This document shows positions 27,445 to 36,720 of a stretch of 48,134 nt of DNA, piece after piece; position 1 is the first letter of the stretch, and the number at the start of each line of letters is the position of its first letter. Source of the DNA: an uncultured Methanosarcinales archaeon (GTDB taxonomy: Archaea; Halobacteriota; Methanosarcinia; Methanotrichales; Methanotrichaceae). The notes under the pieces are model-generated. The model was not told the origin of the DNA. It saw nothing but the letters and a program-made list of their open reading frames with translations, and ran no database searches. The translations under genes and the position numbers were made by a program. The stretch covers positions 1-48,134 of the forward strand of contig CAIQHB010000044.1 in NCBI GenBank assembly GCA_903871465.1. Reading direction: 5' to 3'.

Positions 27445-27640
27445 AAAGTATTTATACGATCAAAAGATTGGGAAGCATGAGCGGGTAAACTCATCTTTTT
27501 TACTAACCCCCACTCCCCTACCCGCTCATCGCTAATTCTCATAGCATCTTCTTGGGAGATCCAGAGCGAGGGACTGCAAGATCGTAGACCCTCGCATCTG
27601 GTGCTGAATGGACGCATGGAATAACATGCTATTCCAATGC
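27445..27640 (+). ncRNA. Candidate structured RNA in the larB-xseA spacer
   Basis: The 341-base spacer holds three stem-loops in a row after a TATA-like AAGTATTTATACGA (about 27445-27458). They are an 11-bp perfect inverted repeat at 27477-27487 / 27519-27529 (ATGAGCGGGTA), a 7-bp stem at 27566-27572 / 27589-27595 (GCGAGGG), and a 10-bp stem with one bulge at 27614-27623 / 27630-27640 (GCATGGAATA, loop ACATGC). Such a density is unusual for a spacer. No known RNA family was recognised. A second TATA-like CTTTATAC at about 27648 could drive xseA. Confidence 0.4.
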
Positions 27641-27773
27641 ACTTTACTTTATACAACCTGGTTTTACTTAAGGATTTTGGTGCACACCTCCCGAACCCTG
27701 GCGCTGGTGTTCTACAGTTTCGGGCTGCGCTTGAATCGCCCTTAAATATTGAGCCAGTCCAGATGAATCTATC

Positions 27774-28982
27774 TTGACCCAGATATTCACCGTCACCGAC
27801 CTGAATGAGAGGATAAAGGACCGCCTGGAGAATGACCCCCGCCTGCACGACCTCTGGGCGCAGGGAGAGGTCTCCAACTTCGTCCATCACAGGTCTGGCC
27901 ATCGGTATTTCACGCTCAAGGACCGGGATTCACAAATCTCCTGCGTCCTCTTCAAGAATCAAGCCGATCGTCTCGGCTTTGATCTCAAGGACGGTTTAAA
28001 CATTCTGGTCTATGGAGACATCGCCGTTTACAGGCCACAAGGAAGGGTACAGCTCGTGGCCCGGGGCATAAAGCAAGATGTGGGCCTGGGATTCCGGCAT
28101 CTGCAATTCGAGGCTTTGAAGAAGAAGCTGGCCGGCGAGGGGCTGTTCGATTTGGAGCGTAAGCGTGCTTTGCCCCGCTATCCTGAGAGGATCGGCATTG
28201 TAACCTCTCCGCAGGGAGCTGCACTGAGGGATGTTCTGCGCATCATCGGCCCCTATCCGGCTCGCATTATTCTCTCTCCGGCACAAGTGCAGGGCGAGGG
28301 GGCGGAAGAAAGCATCGTTTCGGCGCTGCTGGCGCTGCAGGGCCAAACTGACCTCGTCATCGTCTGTCGCGGCGGTGGCTCCACCGAAGACCTATGGTGC
28401 TTCAACTCGGAAGCTGTGGCCCGTGCCATCATCGGATGCGACTCGCCCGTCATCTCGGCCGTGGGTCACGAGACAGACGTCACTATTGCCGATTTTGTAG
28501 CAGATATGCGGGCAGCAACGCCCACAGCGGCGGCAAAGATGGCTGTGCCGGATATCGGGGAATTGATCGAGGGGCTGCAGCAGAGCCAGGTTCGGATGAT
28601 GCGCGCCCTTTGGACGAGCCTGGAGCGAAAAGAGGAGCGTTTGGAGTACCTGCGGCACAGCATCTCTGCCAGAAGGATGTATTCCATGGCGGCAGACGCC
28701 CGGCAGCGGCTGGATTATCTTGGTGAACGCCTGGCGGCAGCCCTGGCGGCTGAGCTCGGGGCCAGGAGGGCGCGCCTGGAGCTGGCGCAGGGTCGCTTGG
28801 CCGCGGTAGGACCTCGTGCAACCCTTTTGCGGGGCTACGCGGTCGTAAGATCGAATCACGGCTTGATATTGAGGGCAAAGGATGCTAGCCCCGGTGAAGT
28901 GGTGGAACTGATCCTGGGAGAGGGAAGGCTCATGTGCCGGGTTCTGGAGATCAAAGACGGGAGCGAGGTGTTTCTAGATTGA
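27774..28982 (+). CDS. xseA: Exodeoxyribonuclease VII large subunit
   Basis: A 402-residue XseA. It has an N-terminal OB fold (LWAQGEVSNFVHHRSGHRYF, VLVYGDIAVYRPQGRVQLV region) and then the catalytic domain with IGIVTSPQGAALRDVL, VIVCRGGGSTEDLWCFN and ISAVGHETDVTIADFVAD. A long helical region follows (about residues 270-360). ExoVII degrades single-stranded DNA from both ends to oligonucleotides. It is a bacterial-type enzyme also found in some methanogens. The start is TTG at 27774; the only nearby ATG is out of frame. It overlaps xseB by four bases, a translationally coupled pair. Confidence 0.92.
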   Translation: MTQIFTVTDLNERIKDRLENDPRLHDLWAQGEVSNFVHHRSGHRYFTLKDRDSQISCVLFKNQADRLGFDLKDGLNILVYGDIAVYRPQGRVQLVARGIKQDVGLGFRHLQFEALKKKLAGEGLFDLERKRALPRYPERIGIVTSPQGAALRDVLRIIGPYPARIILSPAQVQGEGAEESIVSALLALQGQTDLVIVCRGGGSTEDLWCFNSEAVARAIIGCDSPVISAVGHETDVTIADFVADMRAATPTAAAKMAVPDIGELIEGLQQSQVRMMRALWTSLERKEERLEYLRHSISARRMYSMAADARQRLDYLGERLAAALAAELGARRARLELAQGRLAAVGPRATLLRGYAVVRSNHGLILRAKDASPGEVVELILGEGRLMCRVLEIKDGSEVFLD

Positions 28983-29188
28983 AGAAGGAAGAGATCAAAC
29001 TGGAGGCGGCGCTGGACGACCTGGAGCGCATCGTCTCAGAGCTTGAAGAGGGAAAGATGGGCCTGGAAGAGAGCCTGGATCTCTACGAGAAAGGAATGAA
29101 GCTGGTCAAGCTCTGCAACGTCCGGCTGGAAGGGGCCGAGAGAAGGATTGAAAGCCTGACGGGCGAGGTGCCGCCTGATTTGATATGA
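28979..29188 (+). CDS. xseB: Exodeoxyribonuclease VII small subunit
   Basis: A 69-residue helical XseB (LEAALDDLERIVSELEEGKM, LDLYEKGMKLVKLCNVRL). The start is TTG at 28979, overlapping the xseA stop in ATTGA, with GAGGTG 8 bases upstream at 28965-28970. The longer reading from ATG 28934 runs inside xseA and adds a non-family extension, so I reject it. Several small subunits bind each large subunit. Confidence 0.9.
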   Translation: MKKEEIKLEAALDDLERIVSELEEGKMGLEESLDLYEKGMKLVKLCNVRLEGAERRIESLTGEVPPDLI

Positions 29189-29219
29189 TTCTGCGATAAA
29201 GCTTAAATATAATGGTAGG

Positions 29220-29255
29220 TGTACTTTTTTATACATTATAGTATCAATTAGTACA
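29220..29255 (+). promoter_or_regulatory. trpBA promoter with candidate TrpY-type operator
   Basis: TGTACT (29220-29225) and AGTACA (29250-29255) are inverted and flank the TATA element TTTTTTATAC (29225-29234). TrpY of methanogens binds TGTACA boxes over the trp promoter and represses it when tryptophan is present. The match to one arm each is five of six bases. Function is inferred; no trpY gene is in this window. Confidence 0.45.
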
Positions 29256-29282
29256 TTGGAAGCATACTAAGCCGGTGATCCT

Positions 29283-30476
29283 TTGAAGTGTTTGACGCCC
29301 GAGAATTTCGCAATTAAGTTTGGGAGGTACGGCGGTCTCTTTGTGCCTGAAACGCTCGTGCAGCCCCTGACAGATCTGAGTGCCGCCTATGAGCGCCTGA
29401 AGGGAAGCGACCAGTTTAAGAGCGAGCTGGAGTCTCTCCGGAAGAACTTCGCGGGACGGCCAACGCCCCTATATTTTGCCCGGAATCTCAGTCGAAAGCT
29501 GGATTGCAAGGTCTACCTGAAAAGAGAGGATCTGGTTCACGGGGGGGCGCACAAGCTCAACAACACCCTGGGGCAGGCGCTGGTGGCGAAGAATATGGGC
29601 AAAACCCGGCTGATCGCCGAGACGGGCGCGGGCCAGCATGGTGTGGCTACGGCCATCGTCGGGGCCAATTTGGGTTTTGAGACGCAGGTCTACATGGGCG
29701 AAGTGGACATCGAGCGGCAGAAGATGAATGTCTACCGGATGGAGCTGATGGGCGCAGAAGTCATACCTGTCCGGTCCGGTTCCAGGACTCTAAAAGATGC
29801 CATCAACGAGGCCATGCGAGACTGGGCGGCAAGCTTCGATCACACTCATTATCTCCTGGGCACGGCCGCGGGCGCACACCCATTTCCATCAATGGTCCGG
29901 GACTTTCAAAGCGTGATCGGAATTGAAGCTCGAAGGCAGATTCAGGAAGCAGAAGGTCGTCTGCCGGACAGCATTGTGGCCTGCGTGGGTGGGGGCAGCA
30001 ATGCCATGGGGATCTTTGCCCCATTCTTGAAGGATGAGGTGCGGCTTTTGGCCGTGGAGGCTGGTGGCCGGGGCCCCGGCAAGAACGATAAGACAGCGGA
30101 CAGTGGAGCGTCTCTTGGTTACGGCACAGACGGCGTCTTGCATGGCGCTCTCACCAAAATCCTGCAGGACCCTTACGGCCAGATCCTGGAGTCGTATTCG
30201 GTGGCGGCTGGCCTCGATTATCCCGGCGTGGGGCCGGAGCTGGCTTTTTTGGCGGAGACGGGCCGCGTTCAGCCGAAGATTGCCGATGATCATACCGCCA
30301 TGCAGGGATTCCGGGCCCTCTCCCGGTTGGAAGGGATCATCCCGGCGCTGGAATCGGCGCACGCTGTGGGCTACGCCCTGCAGGAGCCCGAGGCACTGGG
30401 AGATCTCGTGATCATCAATATCTCAGGCCGCGGCGACAAAGATCTGACAACGGTGATGGAATATGAGAATCTCTGA
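29283..30476 (+). CDS. trpB: Tryptophan synthase beta chain
   Basis: A 397-residue TrpB1-type chain. PLP is bound by Lys91 in [15 protein letters not shown]. Other motifs are [15 protein letters not shown], the phosphate loop [12 protein letters not shown], and [19 protein letters not shown]. It joins indole and serine to make tryptophan. The start is TTG at 29283 with GGTGATCC upstream. It overlaps trpA by 14 bases, so translation is coupled. No other trp gene is present in the window, so this is a split trp locus. Confidence 0.95.
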   Translation: MKCLTPENFAIKFGRYGGLFVPETLVQPLTDLSAAYERLKGSDQFKSELESLRKNFAGRPTPLYFARNLSRKLDCKVYLKREDLVHGGAHKLNNTLGQALVAKNMGKTRLIAETGAGQHGVATAIVGANLGFETQVYMGEVDIERQKMNVYRMELMGAEVIPVRSGSRTLKDAINEAMRDWAASFDHTHYLLGTAAGAHPFPSMVRDFQSVIGIEARRQIQEAEGRLPDSIVACVGGGSNAMGIFAPFLKDEVRLLAVEAGGRGPGKNDKTADSGASLGYGTDGVLHGALTKILQDPYGQILESYSVAAGLDYPGVGPELAFLAETGRVQPKIADDHTAMQGFRALSRLEGIIPALESAHAVGYALQEPEALGDLVIINISGRGDKDLTTVMEYENL

Positions 30477-31239
30477 AGCTTTTCTGGCAAGTCCCCTGCT
30501 CATCGTCTACATCTGTGCTGGGGACCCAACGCCAGAGGCTACGCCAGATCTGGTGCGACGGCTGGAAAAGGCAGGTGCGGACATCATTGAGATCGGACTC
30601 CCACACTCAGACCCCATCGCCGACGGGCCGACCATCCAGGCGGCGGCGCAAAGGGCCATTGCCGCCGGGATGAATACGGACAAATACTTCCAGGCGGCTG
30701 CCGTTGCGAAGGTCGCTGTCCCCAAGGTCTTCATGGGCTACTACAACATGATCTACGCGCGGGGTCTGGATAAGTTTGCCCGGGACTGCGCAAAGTCCGG
30801 CATCACGGGCATGATTGTTCCCGATCTGCCGCCTGAGGAGGCCGCGCCTCTGCAGGAAGCCTGCATCAAGAACGCTGTGGACCTCATCTTCCTGGTGGCG
30901 CCCAATACACCGCCAGCGCGGCTGAAGATGATCGAGGAAGAGACCTCCGGCTTCCTCTACCTGGTGGCCCGAACGGGTGTAACCGGCGCCCGAAGCGAGG
31001 TCCTGCAAGATACTCGCGACCTCATCGCCCGCGTTCCGGGCAGGAAGCCGAAGGCCGTGGGCTTTGGCATCTCCACTCCGGAACAGGCGGCCGAGGTGAT
31101 CCGCGCCGGGGCTGATGCCGCCATCGTGGGCTCCGTCTGCGTGGACCTGATTGCCAGAGGCAAGATAGAAGAGCTGGAGCAGCTGGTCCGCGAGATGAAG
31201 GCGGCGGTGAAGGGAGCAGCGAAGGCAAAGCTCCAATAG
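30463..31239 (+). CDS. trpA: Tryptophan synthase alpha chain
   Basis: A 258-residue TIM-barrel. The catalytic acids are Glu43 ([12 protein letters not shown]) and Asp54 (SDPIADGP). [31 protein letters not shown] and [11 protein letters not shown] match TrpA, and [20 protein letters not shown] closes the phosphate site. It cleaves indole-3-glycerol phosphate and channels indole to TrpB. The ATG lies within the last codons of trpB. Confidence 0.95.
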   Translation: MRISEAFLASPLLIVYICAGDPTPEATPDLVRRLEKAGADIIEIGLPHSDPIADGPTIQAAAQRAIAAGMNTDKYFQAAAVAKVAVPKVFMGYYNMIYARGLDKFARDCAKSGITGMIVPDLPPEEAAPLQEACIKNAVDLIFLVAPNTPPARLKMIEEETSGFLYLVARTGVTGARSEVLQDTRDLIARVPGRKPKAVGFGISTPEQAAEVIRAGADAAIVGSVCVDLIARGKIEELEQLVREMKAAVKGAAKAKLQ

Positions 31240-31260
31240 TCGGCGAACAGTAAGGCTGCT

Positions 31261-31878
31261 ATGCAGGAAGGGCAGAGGAGATTTGCGGAAAAGACGCGCC
31301 AGGATCTCGAAGCCGGCAGCAATGCCACCATTGTCGCTTTTGGAGACTCCATCACGGCCGGCTTCGCGGTAAGGCGAGGCTTTCCATCTTTTTGGCGGGA
31401 GAGGCTAGAGCAAAAGTTCCCCGAGGCAAAAGTGGAGATGATCAACTCCGGCATCTCGGGAGACACCAGCCAGGATGGCCTTGCCCGGCTGGACTGGGCA
31501 GTGCTCTCTTATGAGCCGGATCTGGTCACCATCAATTTTGGAATAAATGACGCTGTCCTGGACTTAAGCCTGGATGAGTTCAAGGCAAACCTGACAAAGA
31601 TGATCAGGCGCATCCGGTCAGAACCGGGGTCCGAGATACTGCTTCTATCTTCACAGCCACTGGAGACGCCGCCCTATGACAGGATCGTGCAGGACTACTA
31701 CCGTGCCATCGAGGACGTGGCCAGGGAGATGGAGGTCGGTTTCGTGGATGTCTACGGGGCCTGGATGGAGCGCGTGCGCGCCGGGACGCCTCTTGGCAGC
31801 CTGATAATCTCAGGTCTGGACCATCCCAACGAGGCGGGATACAGGATCATAGCCGAGGAGCTGATGAAGCTCTTCTGA
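31261..31878 (+). CDS. SGNH/GDSL-type hydrolase
   Basis: A 205-residue cytoplasmic-looking esterase: Block I FGDSITAGF with the nucleophile Ser, Block II GISGDTSQDG with the oxyanion Gly, Block III FGINDAV with Asn, and Block V SGLDHPNEAGYRI with the Asp-x-x-His pair. There is no signal peptide. It starts 21 bases after trpA and may share its transcript, though no link to tryptophan synthesis is known. The substrate (acyl ester or acetylated sugar) is not predictable. Confidence 0.9.
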   Translation: MQEGQRRFAEKTRQDLEAGSNATIVAFGDSITAGFAVRRGFPSFWRERLEQKFPEAKVEMINSGISGDTSQDGLARLDWAVLSYEPDLVTINFGINDAVLDLSLDEFKANLTKMIRRIRSEPGSEILLLSSQPLETPPYDRIVQDYYRAIEDVAREMEVGFVDVYGAWMERVRAGTPLGSLIISGLDHPNEAGYRIIAEELMKLF

Positions 31879-31923
31879 GCCCGATGCAAAAGTAGATTCA
31901 TTTGCAGATGATAGACATCTATT

Positions 31924-32112
31924 ATGGCTGAAAAGATCAGAGAAATCTGCCCGGTTTGCGGCAGCCCCGATTTATATTACGAGGCAGGCGGCTACACCGG
32001 CAAGATCTACCACTGCAAGGTCTGCGACTACATTGGGGCCCTGGTCGTCGAAGCAGATGAGGAGATGGCCAAGGCCATAAGAGAGGACTACGAGCAGAAG
32101 AAGAACGAATAA
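31924..32112 (+). CDS. Small zinc-ribbon protein
   Basis: Sixty-two residues with two CxxC knuckles (EICPVCGSPDLY and YHCKVCDYIGAL) 17 residues apart, then an acidic helical tail. Proteins like this are common and mostly uncharacterised in archaea. It starts 45 bases after the hydrolase gene, so it may be the last member of that operon. Its function is unknown. Confidence 0.8.
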   Translation: MAEKIREICPVCGSPDLYYEAGGYTGKIYHCKVCDYIGALVVEADEEMAKAIREDYEQKKNE

Positions 32113-32252
32113 GCCTAATATATCTTTTTCTTCAGAGAAATATTAATTCGTTTTCAGCCTATAAACAAAACTTTTATAGCATGTAAACATAATGAACCAC
32201 TATGTCATTCCGGTGATCTAGCTCCTTTTCGGGCATGAGCTGGCTCTACATC

Positions 32253-33107
32253 CTATTTTTCTGCTTCAGATATTCTCTTTTGTACCTTGATCCATTCCGC
32301 CCCAAACAGAAATATCTGGGCGGAGTAATAGATCCAGAAGAGGAAGACCGCCAGCGAGCCTGCAGCTCCATAAGCGGAGCCGATGTTGGCAAATTTCACA
32401 TAAGCCTCGATGCAAATGTTTCCCAATGCAAACAGAAGAGCCGCCAGGGCCGAGCCGGGAAGCACCTCACGCCATAAAAGCCTCACCCCGGCCAGGGTCT
32501 TGTAGGTGGCGGCGAAGAGCAGAGTGACAAAGATGAATGAGACAACGAATGTGAGAAGGCTGAGCAGTTCCAGGTGAACCGGCAGAAATCTCTCGATCTG
32601 CATTCCAGCCGGGATGAGCAGGGCGGTCAGGATGGACGTTGCCAGGAGAAGAAAGGCGACGAGACCGATGAGCAGATAGGACCACAGGTAGGAGAGGATG
32701 GTATCCAGGAATGGTATATCATTATCCGGGAGTCTCCAGATGATATGAAAGGCCTTCTTTGTGTGCACAAAGAGACCGGCGGAACCGAGCAGAAGGAGCA
32801 GGACGCTCGCTAATGTGAGGCGTATGGACGCGGCCAGAGTTCCGACCTGATCGATCAGCTCGCCCGCCGCCGTTGGCATCTGCTGGCCGGCCAGCCTCTC
32901 GGCCTGTGCCACCACGTCGTTCCCCAGAAACCCGTGCTGGAATAATGCATTTATGAATATTAACACCAAAATGAACAGCGGCACAAAGGAAAAGATTCCG
33001 TAATAGGCGAGGGCCGCAGCCAGGAGCGATGCATCGTCCTTCAGCCATTCGGAAAAGGCCTCCTGAATGTGCTTTGGGATCGTTTCCAGGCGCAAGAAGA
33101 GTGACAA
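32253..33107 (-). CDS. YihY/BrkB family membrane protein
   Basis: A 284-residue protein with about six membrane helices. It has the family hallmark SLLAAALAYYGIFSFVPLFI near the N-terminus, then LLLLGSAGLFVHTKKAFHII, SYLLIGLVAFLLLATSILTA, FVSFIFVTLLFAATYKTLA, PGSALAALLFALGNICIEAY and GAAGSLAVFLFWIYYSAQIF. It was once called RNase BN in bacteria, a name not supported for this family. The physiological role is unknown. It converges with the zinc-ribbon gene. Confidence 0.9.
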   Translation of the reverse strand: MSLFLRLETIPKHIQEAFSEWLKDDASLLAAALAYYGIFSFVPLFILVLIFINALFQHGFLGNDVVAQAERLAGQQMPTAAGELIDQVGTLAASIRLTLASVLLLLLGSAGLFVHTKKAFHIIWRLPDNDIPFLDTILSYLWSYLLIGLVAFLLLATSILTALLIPAGMQIERFLPVHLELLSLLTFVVSFIFVTLLFAATYKTLAGVRLLWREVLPGSALAALLFALGNICIEAYVKFANIGSAYGAAGSLAVFLFWIYYSAQIFLFGAEWIKVQKRISEAEK

Positions 33108-33178
33108 GCATCCTCAAATGTGACTTATGACCGCCACAAATCTCTTCAAGAATAAAAGGAAGATTAAAAGAAGTCCAC

Positions 33179-34387
33179 TCAGGACCCTTTCAAATCCTCT
33201 CTCTGGGTGATGTTCTTGATCTCCTGTTTCAATTCCTCGGGCAGCCCCTTGATCTCCACATCCAGGAAGCCGCGAACAATGACGCTGGTGGCCTCCTCGG
33301 ATGATAAACCACGGGACATGAGGTACTCCAGCTCTTCCTCGGAGATACGGCCCACTGCCGCCTCATGCGACATGTCCAGATCCCTGCTCTGGCCGTCCAG
33401 CTCGGGTATGGAGTAGATTCTGCCCTTGTCCGACAAGAGAAGTCCGACGCACTCCAGATGGGCGCGGGCGCCAGGGACTCTGCCCGTCATCCTTCCCCGG
33501 GCGATGACCTCCCCGCCCACACAGACCACGCGCGAGATGGACTCGGCGCTGGTGTCCGGTGCATTGAGGTTCACATTGCTTCCCACGTCGATGTTGCCCA
33601 TAGTGGCGTAGATGACCGTGTTGAAGCTGGCCACTGCTCCGCGACCGGCAAGCGTGGCCGTGGGGAAGGTCTGGAGGGTTTTCACAGGCCGGAGCAGGAT
33701 GTAGTTGTTGGAGAGAGATCCGCCCTCCGCGATGGTGATTCCTGTTCTCGGTCGAACCTCAACCTCCTTTCCCCAACTGTGCACCATGGTAAAACTCACC
33801 TTGGCATTCTTCTGGATGAAGAACTCCGAGACCCCCACGTGCAGTCCGCGCTGCACATGCGCCGGTGTGGTGCAGCCGGTGATGACATGCAGCTCCGAGC
33901 CTTCTTCGGCGATGATGATGTTATGCACACGCTGGTTGAGATTAGTGGACCCCAAATAAAGGCAGCTCTTCACCGGGAAGACGGTCTTCATGCCCTTCTT
34001 GGCGCGGATGAAATAGCCTGCAGGAGGCGACTTTGCCACATCGGCCGTGTACTTATCAGCGTCCGGCGCCACCAGCTTCCACCAGTAGTCCTGCAGATAG
34101 TCGTACTTCTCCAGGGCGGAAGCCATATCCATGATCTCCACGCCCTCAAAGAGAGACTTGGCCACCACCGGCGTCTGATCCATCTGCACATAAGCTCCCG
34201 ATGATTCTGAATCCAGCTTCACGCCCACGTCCATGGCCGCCTTCTTTACGACACTCGGAAGATCCTCGGCATCTTCGACAACGCTCTGGGGTTTGGCCTC
34301 CGATTCGTAGCTCTCTAGGTCCACATCCGTTCCGTAGAGGGCCTTCTTTTCTCGTGCCTTGCTGGCTTTTTCTTCTATGCTGGACAT
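33179..34387 (-). CDS. sufB: SufB/SufD family Fe-S cluster assembly scaffold
   Basis: About 402 residues of the SufBD family. The first part is an N-terminal helical domain (ALEKYDYLQDYWWKLV) and the rest a beta-helix (PARAHLECVGLL, SGLLLSDKG-like turns, LDGQSRDLDMSHEAAVGRIS). The end (EELEYLMSRGLSSEEATSVI) is the conserved C-terminal helix pair. In methanogens one such protein and SufC form the minimal ATP-driven Fe-S assembly system. I prefer the ATG at 34387 (MSSIEEKASKA), which overlaps the sufC end by 13 bases, to the one at 34402. Without a partner it cannot be told whether SufB or SufD fits better. Confidence 0.9.
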   Translation of the reverse strand: MSSIEEKASKAREKKALYGTDVDLESYESEAKPQSVVEDAEDLPSVVKKAAMDVGVKLDSESSGAYVQMDQTPVVAKSLFEGVEIMDMASALEKYDYLQDYWWKLVAPDADKYTADVAKSPPAGYFIRAKKGMKTVFPVKSCLYLGSTNLNQRVHNIIIAEEGSELHVITGCTTPAHVQRGLHVGVSEFFIQKNAKVSFTMVHSWGKEVEVRPRTGITIAEGGSLSNNYILLRPVKTLQTFPTATLAGRGAVASFNTVIYATMGNIDVGSNVNLNAPDTSAESISRVVCVGGEVIARGRMTGRVPGARAHLECVGLLLSDKGRIYSIPELDGQSRDLDMSHEAAVGRISEEELEYLMSRGLSSEEATSVIVRGFLDVEIKGLPEELKQEIKNITQREDLKGS

Positions 34388-35109
34388 AGGCATCCCACGC
34401 ACCCTTCGTATCCGCTCTTCTTGATCTGCTCCAGGATCTCGGTCGGGTTTCCGCTACAGACGATGGCACCACCGAGCATGACATGAGCCCGGTCAGCCTT
34501 CATATAATCTAGGATATGGCCGAAGTGGGTTATTATTATCCCCGACTTGGTCCGCAGGCTGGGCCGCTGATCCTTTTGCGTGAGCTGGTTGATAGCCTCA
34601 CCGATGAGCTTGATGTTCTCCAGATCCACACCGGAGTCTGGCTCGTCCAGCATTACTAAGTCCGGCTGCTGCGCCAGGAGCTGAACCATCTCGGAACGCT
34701 TTACTTCGCCACCAGAGAAACCACGGTTAACGTCTCGGTCCCCGAAAGCCTCGAAATCCATCTTCTTCAGGATAGCCGGAGCATCGGCATCAGGATTGAT
34801 GATCTTGATGAGGTCCTTGAGCCGCAGGCCACGGATGGCCGGTGGGCGTTGGAAAGCCATGCCTATGCCCAGTCGTGCCCGCTCATCCATGGACATGTGG
34901 GTGATATCCTCTCCTTTGAATACAATGCTTCCTCCATCGATTGTGTACCTGGGAATTCCTGCAATCACGTTTAGTAGAGTTGTTTTGCCCGTTCCATTGG
35001 GCCCGAAGAGAGCATGGGTCTCGCCACGGTTTATTCTAAGGTCGAAGTTCTTGAGAACCTGTTTACTGCCGATGCTGACCGACAGATCTTCAATCTCCAG
35101 CAGCCGCAT
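34375..35109 (-). CDS. sufC: SufC Fe-S assembly ATPase
   Basis: About 244 residues of an ABC ATPase: Walker A HALFGPNGTGKTTLLN, Q-loop GMAFQRPPAIRG, signature RGFSGGEVKRSEM, Walker B DLVMLDEPDSGVDLENI and the switch His in IIITHFGHILDYMK. The tail ends in a cysteine pair (GCVGCLCPA). SufC proteins usually start LLEIEDLSV, which supports the ATG at 35109, though GGAGG is only 2 bases away; a GTG (35112) or TTG (35118) is possible. sufB follows and overlaps it. Confidence 0.93.
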   Translation of the reverse strand: MRLLEIEDLSVSIGSKQVLKNFDLRINRGETHALFGPNGTGKTTLLNVIAGIPRYTIDGGSIVFKGEDITHMSMDERARLGIGMAFQRPPAIRGLRLKDLIKIINPDADAPAILKKMDFEAFGDRDVNRGFSGGEVKRSEMVQLLAQQPDLVMLDEPDSGVDLENIKLIGEAINQLTQKDQRPSLRTKSGIIITHFGHILDYMKADRAHVMLGGAIVCSGNPTEILEQIKKSGYEGCVGCLCPA

Positions 35110-35426
35110 CACCTCCAATGATTATATCAATCTGTCCAGGGAATATAATATCCTTTGCCGATAGCCTGGGAATCAGTGGACGTCACCTGAATGAACTCTA
35201 TGGTAGAATTTGGTTTTTTAGAGCCTGGACGGGAAGCGCAATTTGTGGTTCGATATCAATAGGAGCAATCCTCTGCAACATGTTATAAGACACATTATAA
35301 ATCAGGTCTGACAATCCCATTGCGCACTGACGGCAATCTGTCTGGAAAGTACCACAAATTTTTTATACGATAGAACCTATTTTGATATTAGAATCTTTGA
35401 ATACAGATGAATGCTGAGGTGAGCAA
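35110..35426. promoter_or_regulatory. Divergent spacer with TATA element before the secreted 189-residue protein
   Basis: About 300 bases between divergent genes. AAATTTTTTATACG at 35355-35368 is a good archaeal BRE/TATA match and would start transcription about 30 bases before the ATG at 35427. Nothing else is recognisable. Confidence 0.5.
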
Positions 35427-35996
35427 ATGAAACTAAGAAATAGTGTTATTCTATACCTTTTTGCAATCTTTTCTGTGATCGCAATCTTCCTTGGAACGGC
35501 AATTGCTCAGGAGTACAATGGGTCTGCACCAAGCGAAAATTTGGTAATGAAGTCCCCTATCATCAGTGCGAGCGCGCCGACTGCCTCCACCATCTTGGCG
35601 AGACCCGTTGCCCCTTCCAATTACTGCTTCAACTGCTTGCCGTCGCCAAACCTGGTCTATAAAGGCAAAGAGGATTACACCGTCCGTGGAGTTGCATACA
35701 CCCGGTATAATCTTGCGGTAGCCAACAGAGATGACTACCCAGCCAGCCTCTTCAAGCCCGCCCCGGATCTGTCGCCCTGTGGGCTTAACAATAATTCAGC
35801 CCGCACCTGGGTGAACATCTACAATTTGGAGGGCAGCTACATCTACGGTTTTTGCGCACTATCGAGCCCTGCTGATATGGACGGCCTCTGGTTCGCCATT
35901 GCTAAGGGAAAGACGCCGCCAAAGAGCGTCTATATAACCCTGAACGACCGCAGATGCAAAATTGTCCTGAAATCGAATCTGGTTACGATAAGTTAA
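35427..35996 (+). CDS. Secreted protein of unknown function
   Basis: A 189-residue protein with a clear signal peptide ending AIAQEYNG (cleavage after about residue 27). The mature part has five Cys (YCFNCLP, DLSPCGL, YGFCALS, DRRCKIV), which could form disulfides, and an immunoglobulin-like beta pattern. GAGGTGAG precedes the ATG closely. No family was recognised. A monocistronic gene with its own TATA element is likely. Confidence 0.8.
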   Translation: MKLRNSVILYLFAIFSVIAIFLGTAIAQEYNGSAPSENLVMKSPIISASAPTASTILARPVAPSNYCFNCLPSPNLVYKGKEDYTVRGVAYTRYNLAVANRDDYPASLFKPAPDLSPCGLNNNSARTWVNIYNLEGSYIYGFCALSSPADMDGLWFAIAKGKTPPKSVYITLNDRRCKIVLKSNLVTIS

Positions 35997-36075
35997 TCTG
36001 TCGGAGCCTCCTGGCTCTGACCATAGCCTTTTATTTTAGCGACGGCAGCTCATGATACGTCCAAATTTTTTGGTT

Positions 36076-36705
36076 TCAATCGATAGCTTGCATCGCCCGC
36101 ACCTCTACCTCCTCGATTGCCCGGCAGAGCCTTGTGTAGCTGAGCACAATTCTGCCCGCTAGAGTATCCTGGCAGGCCAGCATCTCGCAGAGCCGTCGAT
36201 CATACTCCTCCAGATCGATCTTTCTCGCCTTAAGGTACTGGTGCCCCCAGGGCCCGGCTACCAGATATTTGTTTAGCGGATCGGAGCTTGCGCGATAGTG
36301 CTCCAGCATGGCCTCCTGGGGGCTCGTCAGCCGGTCGAAGGTCTTCTTCAGGGCATCGGACTTCTTCTGCTCGTCCGTTTTGGTGGGATTCCGAGGTCTA
36401 GGGACCAATGCCTCCAACGCCTGCACCAGTACTGTATCCAGATTGAGGCGAGAGAAGGCCAGCGAGTTTTGCAGGGATTTTTGAAAACCGGCCTTTATCG
36501 CCGCTTTGGCCCTGCTATATCCCTCAGGATCTATGGCCCTCTTTTGCTCTAACGCCTGCTGAGCGGTACGCGATAAATCCCAGCTCTTTGCCACGGACTG
36601 CACATAGACTGATACTTTTCCGAGACCCTGAGAGAACTCACCCTGCCGCAGTGGCAGGACCATGTTCTGCAGGGCCTCGATGGCGCTTTCCAGCTCATCA
36701 CTCAT
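36076..36705 (-). CDS. Hypothetical helical protein downstream of lysA
   Basis: A 209-residue, mostly alpha-helical soluble protein (ALQNMVLPLRQGEFSQGLGK ... GPWGHQYLKARKIDLEEYDR). I recognise no family. It lies 15 bases after lysA on the same strand, so both are probably one transcript. The basic segment around ALVPRPRNPTKTDEQKKSDA may bind nucleic acid, but that is a guess. Confidence 0.75.
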   Translation of the reverse strand: MSDELESAIEALQNMVLPLRQGEFSQGLGKVSVYVQSVAKSWDLSRTAQQALEQKRAIDPEGYSRAKAAIKAGFQKSLQNSLAFSRLNLDTVLVQALEALVPRPRNPTKTDEQKKSDALKKTFDRLTSPQEAMLEHYRASSDPLNKYLVAGPWGHQYLKARKIDLEEYDRRLCEMLACQDTLAGRIVLSYTRLCRAIEEVEVRAMQAID

Positions 36706-36720
36706 ATTTTGCCCTCACAC

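Noticed and set aside
33365-34204. Long plus-strand open frame opposite sufB, and similar long frames opposite rfbH-side repeats, the metzincin and xseA
   Set aside because: They are shadows of well-supported genes in GC-rich DNA and show no domain of their own.
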